From a virus: a stretch of 43,665 bases of DNA. The stretch's first letter is position 1, and every line of letters starts with the position of its first letter. The stretch covers positions 1 through 43,665 of IMG/VR virus record IMGVR_UViG_3300028610_001146; one strand, 5' to 3'. The notes beneath the pieces are model-generated. The model did not search any database and was not told the origin of the DNA. It was given only the letters and a program-made list of their open reading frames with translations. Both the position numbers and the translations under genes were made by a program. Shown here piece by piece: positions 7,598 to 14,883 of the stretch.

Positions 7598-7701
7598 TAC
7601 TAAAAATAATCATAACTGCAATAGTACTTATTGCAATAATAAAATTATCTCTTTTGATAATGCTTGTAAAAAAAATTGCTAAATTGTTTCCTCACCGATA
7701 A
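7591..7701 (+). CDS. 36-residue membrane mini-protein
   Basis: ATG 7591 has GGAG about five bases upstream and overlaps the previous stop. Nearly the whole peptide is one hydrophobic helix (IIITAIVLIAIIKLSLLIM) with a basic end. Similar in style to the ORF at 5219. Function unknown. Confidence 0.5.
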   Translation: MLILKIIITAIVLIAIIKLSLLIMLVKKIAKLFPHR

Positions 7702-7710
7702 GGTATCATT

Positions 7711-7923
7711 TTGAATAATTATAATATCCCAAAAGATTTGCATATCATAAAATTTTCTCAAAAATTACCACCAGGATATCATGTTGTATGGGATCAATAC
7801 GTGGAACTTTATAGATGGTGGATGAATGAGGATCTATATAGTGAGTTATTATGTTGCCGTTGGATGGCATATCGTGGAGCCTGGAATCATTACAAAGAAT
7901 CAATAAAAAATAAAGTCTATTAA
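7711..7923 (+). CDS. Hypothetical 70-residue protein
   Basis: TTG 7711 has AAGG at about 7700-7703. The protein is tryptophan/tyrosine rich (WDQYVELYRWWMNEDLY, CCRWMAYRGAWNHYK). No family recognised. The start codon is uncertain because no in-frame ATG exists nearby. Confidence 0.5.
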   Translation: MNNYNIPKDLHIIKFSQKLPPGYHVVWDQYVELYRWWMNEDLYSELLCCRWMAYRGAWNHYKESIKNKVY

Positions 7924-7939
7924 TCAAAAGGAAATAATA

Positions 7940-8704
7940 ATGTATAAAGGAAAAATTATTTATAATCCAAAACCAAAAGCGGCAGAATATTCCAAATGGG
8001 CCGCAAATTTTTATAATGGATGCTCCGGTAATTGTACTTATTGTTATCTAAAAGATCCTCCATTAAATCAATTTTGGTCCACTACTCCAAAATTAAAAAA
8101 AAGTTTAATTAATGAATGGACTGCTTATGAAATTTTCATAAAAGAAATTAAAAAAAATAAAAAAGAATTACAAAAAGATGGATTGTTTTTTAATTTCAAT
8201 AGTGATCCTTTTTTAAAAAGTACATATTATCTGAATCATAAAGCAATTATATATTGCCAAAAAAATGATATACCGGTTAAAATTTCAACTAAACAAACAT
8301 GGTGGCTTGATAAAATTGTTTTACGAAATAAAAATATATCAGTTGGTTTTACGTTAACCGGTCACGACGAACTTGAACCAGGATGCGCTACCAATGCCGA
8401 ACGAATCCAGGCAATAAAAACACTCAAAGAACGAGGTTATAAAACCTGGGCAAGTATCGAGCCGATTATAAAATTAGAAAATTCTAGAGAAATGATAATG
8501 CAGTGTTATGGATTTTGCGATCATTTTAAAATAGGCTTAAAAAGTAAAACAAAATATAATATTCCATTATTACAAAATTTCATTAAAATAATCAATAATA
8601 CTTTATATGATAAAAAAATTTATTGGAAAGATTCCCTACTTAAACAAGCTGGAATCAATCGCCAGGATTTACCATCAAATTGTGTAGATAGAGATTTTTT
8701 CTGA
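7940..8704 (+). CDS. Radical SAM protein
   Basis: ATG 7940 follows AAAGGAAA. NGCSGNCTYCYL near residue 27 is the CxxxCxxC cluster motif that binds the [4Fe-4S]-SAM centre. Further features are FNFNSDPF, VKISTKQTWW and WASIEPII, which look like the substrate-side strands of the partial TIM barrel seen in SplB-like and related phage radical SAM enzymes. The 254 residues are normal length for a single-domain member. The substrate is unknown; DNA or nucleotide modification would fit the replication-module context, but that is inference. Confidence 0.88.
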   Translation: MYKGKIIYNPKPKAAEYSKWAANFYNGCSGNCTYCYLKDPPLNQFWSTTPKLKKSLINEWTAYEIFIKEIKKNKKELQKDGLFFNFNSDPFLKSTYYLNHKAIIYCQKNDIPVKISTKQTWWLDKIVLRNKNISVGFTLTGHDELEPGCATNAERIQAIKTLKERGYKTWASIEPIIKLENSREMIMQCYGFCDHFKIGLKSKTKYNIPLLQNFIKIINNTLYDKKIYWKDSLLKQAGINRQDLPSNCVDRDFF

Positions 8705-8727
8705 CAATAATTAAAAAAAATAAAATC

Positions 8728-8756
8728 TTGACAAAATATGATTTATAATATATAAT
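8728..8756 (+). promoter_or_regulatory. Consensus sigma70 promoter
   Basis: TTGACA (8728-8733), 17-bp spacer, TATAAT (8751-8756), just after the radical SAM stop and 20 bp before the next start codon. It restarts transcription for the RHH gene and the recombination genes behind it. Confidence 0.88.
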
Positions 8757-8775
8757 TACTTCCAGGAGCTAACAA

Positions 8776-8946
8776 ATGACAGGGAAAAAAGGTCAAAAAT
8801 GGACAGAGAAAAAAAACAGATATCCAGTGAAATTAAATACCGTTGTTACGCAAAAAGTCGGTGATGCGATTGAGGAAGAGGCTGAAAAAAAAGAGCGTTC
8901 AATTTCGGATATCATACGAAGAGCATTAGAAAAGATTTTTGGGTGA
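8776..8946 (+). CDS. Ribbon-helix-helix (CopG/Arc-like) regulator
   Basis: ATG 8776 follows CCAGGAG. The 56 residues have a basic start, a beta strand (YPVKLNTVVTQKV) and two helices ending ERSISDIIRRALEKIFG, the standard RHH pattern. It is the first gene behind its own promoter, so it may autoregulate. A second RHH gene lies at 36079. A DNA-binding role is expected from the family; the target is unknown. Confidence 0.82.
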   Translation: MTGKKGQKWTEKKNRYPVKLNTVVTQKVGDAIEEEAEKKERSISDIIRRALEKIFG

Positions 8947-8968
8947 TATTTAAATTTAGGGGGATTTT

Positions 8969-9190
8969 GTGATTAGATATATACCAGTAACAAGTGAAGA
9001 TGAATGGGAAATTGGAAAAGATACACATATTTTTATTGAAGATAAAGAACCGGATATACCTTATATAAAAATTAAAATTAAAATTTTAGAAAAATGTAAA
9101 TTATATGATACTGAACGTGATGAGCCAATAAAAAATATTTTTAGGCGTTTTATCCATTTTATAATATCGAAGTTAGAAAAATATAGTTAA
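8969..9190 (+). CDS. Hypothetical 73-residue protein
   Basis: GTG 8969 has AGGGGG about six bases upstream. The first half is acidic with a short YIPVTSEDEWEIGKDTHIFI strand set, and the C-terminus is basic. No family recognised. Confidence 0.55.
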   Translation: MIRYIPVTSEDEWEIGKDTHIFIEDKEPDIPYIKIKIKILEKCKLYDTERDEPIKNIFRRFIHFIISKLEKYS

Positions 9191-9203
9191 AGGGGTTTCG
9201 ATT

Positions 9204-9392
9204 ATGGAATATTTTATTTCGTTTGCGGTGCATCGTTGCGGATCTTCGCAATATCTGGATAGTCTAATCCTTAAAACCAATAAAGTGATTAATAGTGAAA
9301 AAGATCTTGATAATCTTAGAATTATGATAGGTAATGAAACCGATAATTTACCAAACCATATTACTATTATCTTTTTTAAGGAACTATCATGA
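9204..9392 (+). CDS. Hypothetical 62-residue protein
   Basis: ATG 9204 has AAGGGG upstream. The product is small and globular-looking (YFISFAVHRCGSSQY) and its stop overlaps the YqaJ start (ATGA), so the two are translationally coupled. Family unknown; possibly an accessory of the exonuclease. Confidence 0.6.
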   Translation: MEYFISFAVHRCGSSQYLDSLILKTNKVINSEKDLDNLRIMIGNETDNLPNHITIIFFKELS

Positions 9393-10549
9393 ATCCATTT
9401 ATTTACATCGAAAATCAAGAGCATTTCCACGCACAACGGGCCAAAGGGATCGGATCATCTGATATTCCGGTCCTAGCCGGATTATATAAACACTGGAATA
9501 AATCGCCGGTCACGCTATGGATGGAAAAAACCGGTCGCGCGGAATCTTTCCAGGGGAATAATAAAACGAAATGGGGTAATCATCTAGAACCGCTAGTTCT
9601 CCGCGAATTCCTTTACAATCGCAAAAAAGAAAAAACCGGTGATATTATGGCAGAGCATCACGCCCGGAATAATCCGTACGGAAAAAACGGGATCGAAATA
9701 CTCACAAGTTGCCAGCATCCAGAATATGAATTTGCAGTTGCCCATGCTGATATGATTAACACGCGCGGGGATTATTTTATCAATTGCCCAAAATGCGGAA
9801 CTCTCAATGAAATTGAACCCGGACACTCCGCGCCTTGTATTGGAGAAGATTGCCAGGAAATTATTGAAACACCGGCAGAAGCGATCCCTTATATCGTAGA
9901 GGCTAAAACTACCGGATACTATGCCGGGAAACGTCGGGATTCATCGGATTTTGGATGGTCCAAAGAAATAAAGGGAGAGGGAGGCATCCCGGCTGCTACA
10001 TATCTGCAAATGCAATATCAGATGTTTGTTTATGATATTCCTGCGACTTGGGCAGCAGTTTTAATTGATACATCTGATTATAACGAATATGGCTTAATTT
10101 ACGCCAATAAACGCATTCAGGAAAAAATTCTTGCAATGGTTGCGAATTTTTGGGATTGCATTCAAAAGGATTGCCCTCCGAAACCGATCACATTTAAAGA
10201 TCTCGGACTGTTATTTCCTAATCAGAAAAAAACTACCAAGATTATTTCCGGGGGCCAGCTCGACGATGTGCTATTAATGAAAGATGAAAAAAAACGTTTA
10301 GAGGGTATTAATAAAAAAAATGATGCTAAAATCGATGAAATAAAAACGGCTGTAGGCGCTATCATCGGGGAAGATTCCGTACTTGGTACGCCAGATGGTA
10401 AGACGATTGCTAAAATATCGACTATCGACGGTCGTAAGACGATATCAGCATCAAAAGAAAATCAAAAAAAATTTCCCGATATCTATAAATCTTTGGAAGA
10501 AAATAATCTCATAAAACAGGGAGAAGGCTATAAAAAGCTGAGTTTTTAA
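9389..10549 (+). CDS. YqaJ-family exonuclease (lambda-type)
   Basis: The N-terminus GIGSSDIPVLAGL and the WGNHLEPLVLREFL stretch are the YqaJ-type signature, and EAKTTGYY with QMQYQM supply the acidic/Lys and Gln residues of the PD-(D/E)XK active site. A four-cysteine insert (CPKCGTLNE...CIGEDC) sits mid-domain near residues 131-154. This enzyme resects 5' ends of double-stranded DNA and works with the RecT annealase encoded at 11341, forming a phage single-strand annealing recombination system. Confidence 0.92.
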   Translation: MNPFIYIENQEHFHAQRAKGIGSSDIPVLAGLYKHWNKSPVTLWMEKTGRAESFQGNNKTKWGNHLEPLVLREFLYNRKKEKTGDIMAEHHARNNPYGKNGIEILTSCQHPEYEFAVAHADMINTRGDYFINCPKCGTLNEIEPGHSAPCIGEDCQEIIETPAEAIPYIVEAKTTGYYAGKRRDSSDFGWSKEIKGEGGIPAATYLQMQYQMFVYDIPATWAAVLIDTSDYNEYGLIYANKRIQEKILAMVANFWDCIQKDCPPKPITFKDLGLLFPNQKKTTKIISGGQLDDVLLMKDEKKRLEGINKKNDAKIDEIKTAVGAIIGEDSVLGTPDGKTIAKISTIDGRKTISASKENQKKFPDIYKSLEENNLIKQGEGYKKLSF

Positions 10550-10550
10550 T

Positions 10551-10763
10551 ATGAATACAATAGCCACATTCAGAAAATGCACTTTAACAGATAGCGATTT
10601 ATTAAAAAAAATCGATAAACTGACAGACAATATTTATCAAACTTACTCAATCCCATGCAGAAATTCACCCGCCAGACCAAATGAAGATTTTGATTTATTG
10701 ATTGGTGAATTAATAATACGATTTCAAGAATTAATTGCTAACAAAAAATCCAATAATTTTTAA
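10551..10763 (+). CDS. Conserved small phage protein
   Basis: ATG 10551 lies one base after the exonuclease stop. The 70 residues (IATFRKCTLTDSDLL, then RPNEDFDLLIGELIIRF) match a small protein type I recall from many phages, of unknown role. Confidence 0.7.
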   Translation: MNTIATFRKCTLTDSDLLKKIDKLTDNIYQTYSIPCRNSPARPNEDFDLLIGELIIRFQELIANKKSNNF

Positions 10764-10771
10764 TTTTTTTC

Positions 10772-10800
10772 TTGACAAAATATGTTTTTAGGTGTATAAT
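10772..10800 (+). promoter_or_regulatory. Consensus sigma70 promoter
   Basis: TTGACA (10772-10777), 17-bp spacer, TATAAT (10795-10800). It precedes the genes 10830-12330 and its spacer starts with the same AAATATG as the promoter at 8728. Confidence 0.88.
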
Positions 10801-10829
10801 TAATTATCAATTTACAAGGGGTTTTAATT

Positions 10830-11060
10830 ATGAATGAAGACGACAAAAAAGAATTAGAGCAATTACGAGCTGATAAAAAAGCCAGAGAAAACAGAGAATT
10901 AACTCTGAAAGTTTCTGAAAAAGGCGCCGTTTCTCTTTATGGCCTAGGACGATTTCCGGTAACTCTCTACAAAAAACAATGGCAAAAAGTTTTTCCATTT
11001 ATCGATAAAATTAAAACTTTTATTGCAGAAAATGACAGTCGCTTAAAAAGCAAAAATTAA
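10830..11060 (+). CDS. Conserved small phage protein
   Basis: ATG 10830 follows AAGGGG. A charged helical start leads into LKVSEKGAVSLYGLGRFPVTLY, a motif I recall in phage proteins located near recombination genes. Function unknown. First gene of the promoter at 10772. Confidence 0.7.
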   Translation: MNEDDKKELEQLRADKKARENRELTLKVSEKGAVSLYGLGRFPVTLYKKQWQKVFPFIDKIKTFIAENDSRLKSKN

Positions 11061-11080
11061 CTATAAACAGGGGATCAATT

Positions 11081-11326
11081 ATGAATAGTGAAGGAAATAT
11101 AAAACAATTTGCAAGTATAGCAGAGGCCGAAAATGAGGGCTATGCTATTCCGGTAAAAGTCGAAGAAATGACCTCAAAACAAATTGATAAATTAAAAAAA
11201 GATATCCAGCCGGTAGTAAGTAAAAAGGATCATCATAGTATTTTAGGTAAAAAATTAACAGCGCATAATTCTGGCAATAAAAATGCCGAAAAAAGATTTC
11301 GCCATAAAATGCGCGGCAAAAAATAA
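11081..11326 (+). CDS. Hypothetical 81-residue protein
   Basis: ATG 11081 follows CAGGGGATCAATT, the same leader that precedes RecT. The middle (AIPVKVEEMTSKQIDKLK) is predicted helical and the tail is strongly basic (KRFRHKMRGKK), suggesting nucleic-acid contact. Family unknown. Confidence 0.6.
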   Translation: MNSEGNIKQFASIAEAENEGYAIPVKVEEMTSKQIDKLKKDIQPVVSKKDHHSILGKKLTAHNSGNKNAEKRFRHKMRGKK

Positions 11327-11340
11327 CAAGGGGATCAATT

Positions 11341-12330
11341 ATGATTAAAAAACAAGAAACTTTACCAGCAAAAGAAACTCAGTTTTTTGCTATCGAAACA
11401 AAAGGCCGTACCGGTATCCGGGATATGGTCCATCATTATCAAGATCAAATGTGGATCGCGCGGCCTTCTTATATGTCCATTAAGAAAAAAGAAATATATT
11501 TTCAAAAAGCAATTATGAATCTCTCCAATCAGGAAAGTTTAAAACCATTAATGGCCTCCAGGGAAGGGCTATTTCAAATTTATATGGCGCTTTGTAAAGC
11601 GGTCCAACTTGGCATGAATGTCGGCGGTATCCGACCCCATGCTTATATCGTGCCCCGGAAAAAATATGTAGACAGAAAATTTACCGGGGAATATATCGCT
11701 ACATTTGTACCCACTCAGGATGGTTATAGATATGTTGTAACTACCGGAGCTACTGCAATCTTTAAGGATGTGATTTGGGGTGTCGTCCGGGAAGGATACG
11801 AACGATTGCTTGTAAAAGAATCCACCGGGGAAATTATCCACGATAGTGATCCAATTAAAACAGCTAATACCCAAATTCTTGGAGTATGGGTAAAATGCGT
11901 CCGGATTAACTCCGAGGATATTGACATTGTGAAATTTGTTGCAATTGACAAAATTCATAATACCAGGGACCGCTATTCTGATTCCTACAAATACGCTATA
12001 AAAAATAATTCTAAAGATGGATCCCCCTGGCAGACAGATTATGAAGAGCAAGTAATAAAAACGGCCCTCAAATCCGTCCTAAAGCATTATATCGGAAAAT
12101 GCGAGGGGATAGCACAACTCGACGAAATAGAGGCACAGGAGGCCGAACAGTACAATAATATGGATATTGCAGACCGGGCAGAGAGCCGGCTTGATAATGT
12201 TATCGAAAATCAGAATACTGATAATGTCCCTGCCGAAAAAGTCATAGAGAATAAACCTGCGCCAGATCCGGGACCATCAAAAGAAGATCCTCCCAAAGAA
12301 GATCAGGAAAAAGACGGTCAATTATTTTAA
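11341..12330 (+). CDS. recT: RecT-family single-strand annealing protein
   Basis: ATG 11341 follows AAGGGGATCAATT. The 329 residues show the RecT pattern: the helical REGLFQIYMALCKAVQLGMN, then GGIRPHAYIVPR, FVPTQDGYRYVV, and a C-terminal TALKSVLKHYIG. The last 60 residues are an acidic, proline-rich tail (PAPDPGPSKEDPPKED), which often binds host replication proteins. It pairs with the YqaJ exonuclease. The plus-strand operon ends here, converging within 5 bp on the late minus-strand genes. Confidence 0.93.
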   Translation: MIKKQETLPAKETQFFAIETKGRTGIRDMVHHYQDQMWIARPSYMSIKKKEIYFQKAIMNLSNQESLKPLMASREGLFQIYMALCKAVQLGMNVGGIRPHAYIVPRKKYVDRKFTGEYIATFVPTQDGYRYVVTTGATAIFKDVIWGVVREGYERLLVKESTGEIIHDSDPIKTANTQILGVWVKCVRINSEDIDIVKFVAIDKIHNTRDRYSDSYKYAIKNNSKDGSPWQTDYEEQVIKTALKSVLKHYIGKCEGIAQLDEIEAQEAEQYNNMDIADRAESRLDNVIENQNTDNVPAEKVIENKPAPDPGPSKEDPPKEDQEKDGQLF

Positions 12331-12334
12331 ATTT

Positions 12335-13282
12335 TTAAATATAATAATCCATTTTAATTTTATATGCTTTTGATTGTACATTCGCCCCAACTCCATCCAT
12401 ACTAATATTAGTTGCATTGTAATAAACCTGAAAAGATATATTAGCGGATATACCTGCATATAATTCAGCTACTCTATATAATGTTCCATCATAAATATTA
12501 GCTATTACATTTAAAATATTAGCAGCCACTACACCATGCGCAACATCAGTTTTTGAATCTGCATCTGTAGTTCCAAGAAAATATTTAGTATAAATCATTT
12601 CAAGTACACTATTAATTGAGCTTAATTCGGCACCAATAATTTTTGTAACTTCCCATCCTGCCGATGTTGCTTTACAGGAAAATCCACTACCCTGCAATTC
12701 GATATCAATAGTATTTTGCGTTATACCCAAATGAGAGATATTTTCTGATCCTTCTCCTTTGATTTGTAATTCATAAGTAGAATCCAAATTAATAAATAAA
12801 AGTTCTTTGTCTAAATTATCTGCTAATGTTGGAAGAGTAAATATTTTATTAGCAGCTGCCCCAGATAAATAAAACGCTCGGGCTGCGTCTGTATCCAAAA
12901 TAGTATAATTATCTGATTTTGTGGAAGATATTGCATCACCACTAGCCAGTAAATCAGTTAATAAAATTGATTTTTTAGCCCATGACGCGGCGCTGTCTTC
13001 GATTATTAGCTTATCAGCGGCAATAGGTGTACCCTTAGAAGTGATAGCGTTTATTTCGCCAGCAACATTATCATGTATTGCGTCCGCGTCTGTGCCAGCG
13101 ATATCCATATTTTGCTTTTCGATCTTGCTATCAACGCCCGATTTTTGGATATGTGCGTAATCAGTATCGGCCCATGATGTTTCTTCCGGGAGGGCATTTA
13201 TATCGACATCTGCCGGAGCTGCGTTTATTAATTGAGCTATTTCCGATGCATTGTCGATAACATCTTGTTGTGTGACTGTCAT
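12335..13282 (-). CDS. Tail fibre / receptor-binding protein (putative)
   Basis: The last gene of the late operon. ATG 13282 follows AAGGAAAAATA. The 315-residue protein starts with a short helix and has alternating strand-rich, Ala/Thr/Ser-rich sequence (NYTILDTDAARAFYLSG, FTLPTLADN) as in phage fibre and head-fibre proteins. Position after tail hub and baseplate-like proteins supports a distal fibre. No enzymatic motif seen. Confidence 0.6.
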   Translation of the reverse strand: MTVTQQDVIDNASEIAQLINAAPADVDINALPEETSWADTDYAHIQKSGVDSKIEKQNMDIAGTDADAIHDNVAGEINAITSKGTPIAADKLIIEDSAASWAKKSILLTDLLASGDAISSTKSDNYTILDTDAARAFYLSGAAANKIFTLPTLADNLDKELLFINLDSTYELQIKGEGSENISHLGITQNTIDIELQGSGFSCKATSAGWEVTKIIGAELSSINSVLEMIYTKYFLGTTDADSKTDVAHGVVAANILNVIANIYDGTLYRVAELYAGISANISFQVYYNATNISMDGVGANVQSKAYKIKMDYYI

Positions 13283-13485
13283 TATTTTTCCTTATAATAT
13301 TTTATGCTAGAGCCTATTATATACGCCTGTATTGATCCACCAATAATAAATAAAAAAACTTTTCCTATTTTCTTTTTCTTATTTTCTTTTTTGATAATTA
13401 TTTTCCATTCCTCATGTTTTGACCAATTTGTATTAATTGAAAAGCAAAAAGATAATAATAATAAGATTATAATTATTTTTTTCAT
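13282..13485 (-). CDS. Small membrane or exported protein
   Basis: ATG 13485 starts just two bases from the lipoprotein gene stop. The 67 residues have an N-terminal hydrophobic signal/anchor (KKIIIILLLLSFCFS) and a second hydrophobic stretch (VFLFIIGGSIQAYIIGSS). Family unknown. It may assist the neighbouring lipoprotein or act at the host envelope. Confidence 0.6.
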   Translation of the reverse strand: MKKIIIILLLLSFCFSINTNWSKHEEWKIIIKKENKKKKIGKVFLFIIGGSIQAYIIGSSIKYYKEK

Positions 13486-13486
13486 T

Positions 13487-13927
13487 TTATTTATCTTTTT
13501 TAAATTCTGTGAACCATTCGAAAGATCTATAAATTGCAGTATATGAAGAACACATTATAGATTTTTCATCCTCACAGCTATCTACTCTACCTAATAAATG
13601 AGCAAATTCATGGGCTATAACTATATCATTTATTTTTCTGACATGAATATAAACTGGTTTAATTAATCTACCAAATCTTGTAAATCTATGTGTTTCCATT
13701 GCATAATAATTTTTCGGTAAATAATTAGTTTTAAGAATTTTTACATCGGGTTTTTCGTTTGAACCAACCCAAATAATTTGTTTATCCCAAATCTTAATAC
13801 CTGTTTTCGGGATATCATCTTCAATATATATCCTGATTGGTTCTTCTAAAGTAATAACTTGTTGAGGCTGACAATTCATTAAAAAAGTCGCTACTATTAT
13901 AAAAATCATTATTGTTATTTTTTTCAT
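13487..13927 (-). CDS. Predicted lipoprotein metzincin-type zinc protease
   Basis: ATG 13927 follows AAGGAGTATGTAA. A lipoprotein signal (hydrophobic core ending FLMNC) is followed by 128 residues. HEFAHLLGRVD near residue 111 fits the metzincin zinc motif HExxHxxGxxD exactly, and EDEKSIMCSS about 12 residues on supplies the Met-turn. The domain is short for a matrixin but complete in these elements. It would be anchored to the outer face of a membrane after export. It lies among tail genes, so it could act on the host envelope, on a virion protein, or as a cargo gene. A weak -10 (TATAAT, 13964-13969) without a good -35 lies upstream. Confidence 0.75.
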   Translation of the reverse strand: MKKITIMIFIIVATFLMNCQPQQVITLEEPIRIYIEDDIPKTGIKIWDKQIIWVGSNEKPDVKILKTNYLPKNYYAMETHRFTRFGRLIKPVYIHVRKINDIVIAHEFAHLLGRVDSCEDEKSIMCSSYTAIYRSFEWFTEFKKDK

Positions 13928-13999
13928 TTACATACTCCTTGTTGTAATAATATTATCGACATAATTATAATAAATAATAATATTTTTAATAATTATTTT

Positions 14000-14872
14000 T
14001 TATACTGGACCAAGTGTCAAAACTCTTAAATAAATAGTTCCAGAAAATGCCGAAATTAATGTAGCTGTAACTCTTATATCAGTAACTGGTGATGCACCCA
14101 CACTAAAAGCGGTAATGGCACCCCCTTTTTTATCAGTTCCTAATTGATCATAAGTAGCAAAAGCACTAAGATTAAAACCTTTAAAAAGCCCAGAATGTAA
14201 AGCAGTCTTTGATGTATCGCCTCCATAAATTTTTACCTGTACAAAATAATTTTCAGATGCTGTTCCACCTAAATTAGGTAAACTAAAATCATGCGAAACA
14301 TTTGTTGTACCAGAAAAATCATATGTTTGTTGTATTGTATAAATTTCTTTAGCTTCGACAACTTCATCTTTTAGTATTACACCATCTATAGTAACACCTG
14401 CATTCGCTGTTTTTTCATTTATAGTATCAGTCGATATTAATGACGCTAAAAAACTATCAGCTGCCCCATAAAAGCCCTCTAATATTTTATTAAATATTTG
14501 ATTTTGGACTATAGCCCCCATACCATAATAAGCAAATTCCATAGTTTTGCCAGCATCTGCAGAATTAAATTCTATAGTTCCTTGACCTACAATAGAAATC
14601 GGTTTTGTTTCATCACCGCCATATACTGCCCTAAATTGACCAGCAGCCGGAGAAGTTGAAAAACTTACCTCTGTCCAGGATGATCCCCCCTGTTCATTTA
14701 CAAGTAATGTGCTTGGAGAATCATCACGGGGTATTTCGTTTAAATAAACATAATATGGAGCACTTGATGGAATAACATGCACCTCTTTTGGATTTCCCAA
14801 ATAACCATGTCCAAAGGAAGAAAATGTTTGATCGAATGGATTATATCTATAATCGGGAGCTGATATTGTCAT
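14000..14872 (-). CDS. Tail / baseplate structural protein (putative)
   Basis: A 290-residue, beta-rich protein (SAPYYVYLNEIPRDD, STSPAAGQFRAVYGG, EFNSADAGKTMEFAYYG), typical of phage baseplate or fibre adaptors. It follows the tail hub gene by 11 bp. The GTIEFNSADAGKTM segment resembles the attachment part of many phage fibre proteins. Function from context. Confidence 0.6.
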   Translation of the reverse strand: MTISAPDYRYNPFDQTFSSFGHGYLGNPKEVHVIPSSAPYYVYLNEIPRDDSPSTLLVNEQGGSSWTEVSFSTSPAAGQFRAVYGGDETKPISIVGQGTIEFNSADAGKTMEFAYYGMGAIVQNQIFNKILEGFYGAADSFLASLISTDTINEKTANAGVTIDGVILKDEVVEAKEIYTIQQTYDFSGTTNVSHDFSLPNLGGTASENYFVQVKIYGGDTSKTALHSGLFKGFNLSAFATYDQLGTDKKGGAITAFSVGASPVTDIRVTATLISAFSGTIYLRVLTLGPV

Positions 14873-14883
14873 AATATAAATTC

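Noticed and set aside
11569-12051. 160-residue ORF on the minus strand opposite recT
   Set aside because: It is a shadow of the recT coding frame, with no RBS and no family-like sequence.
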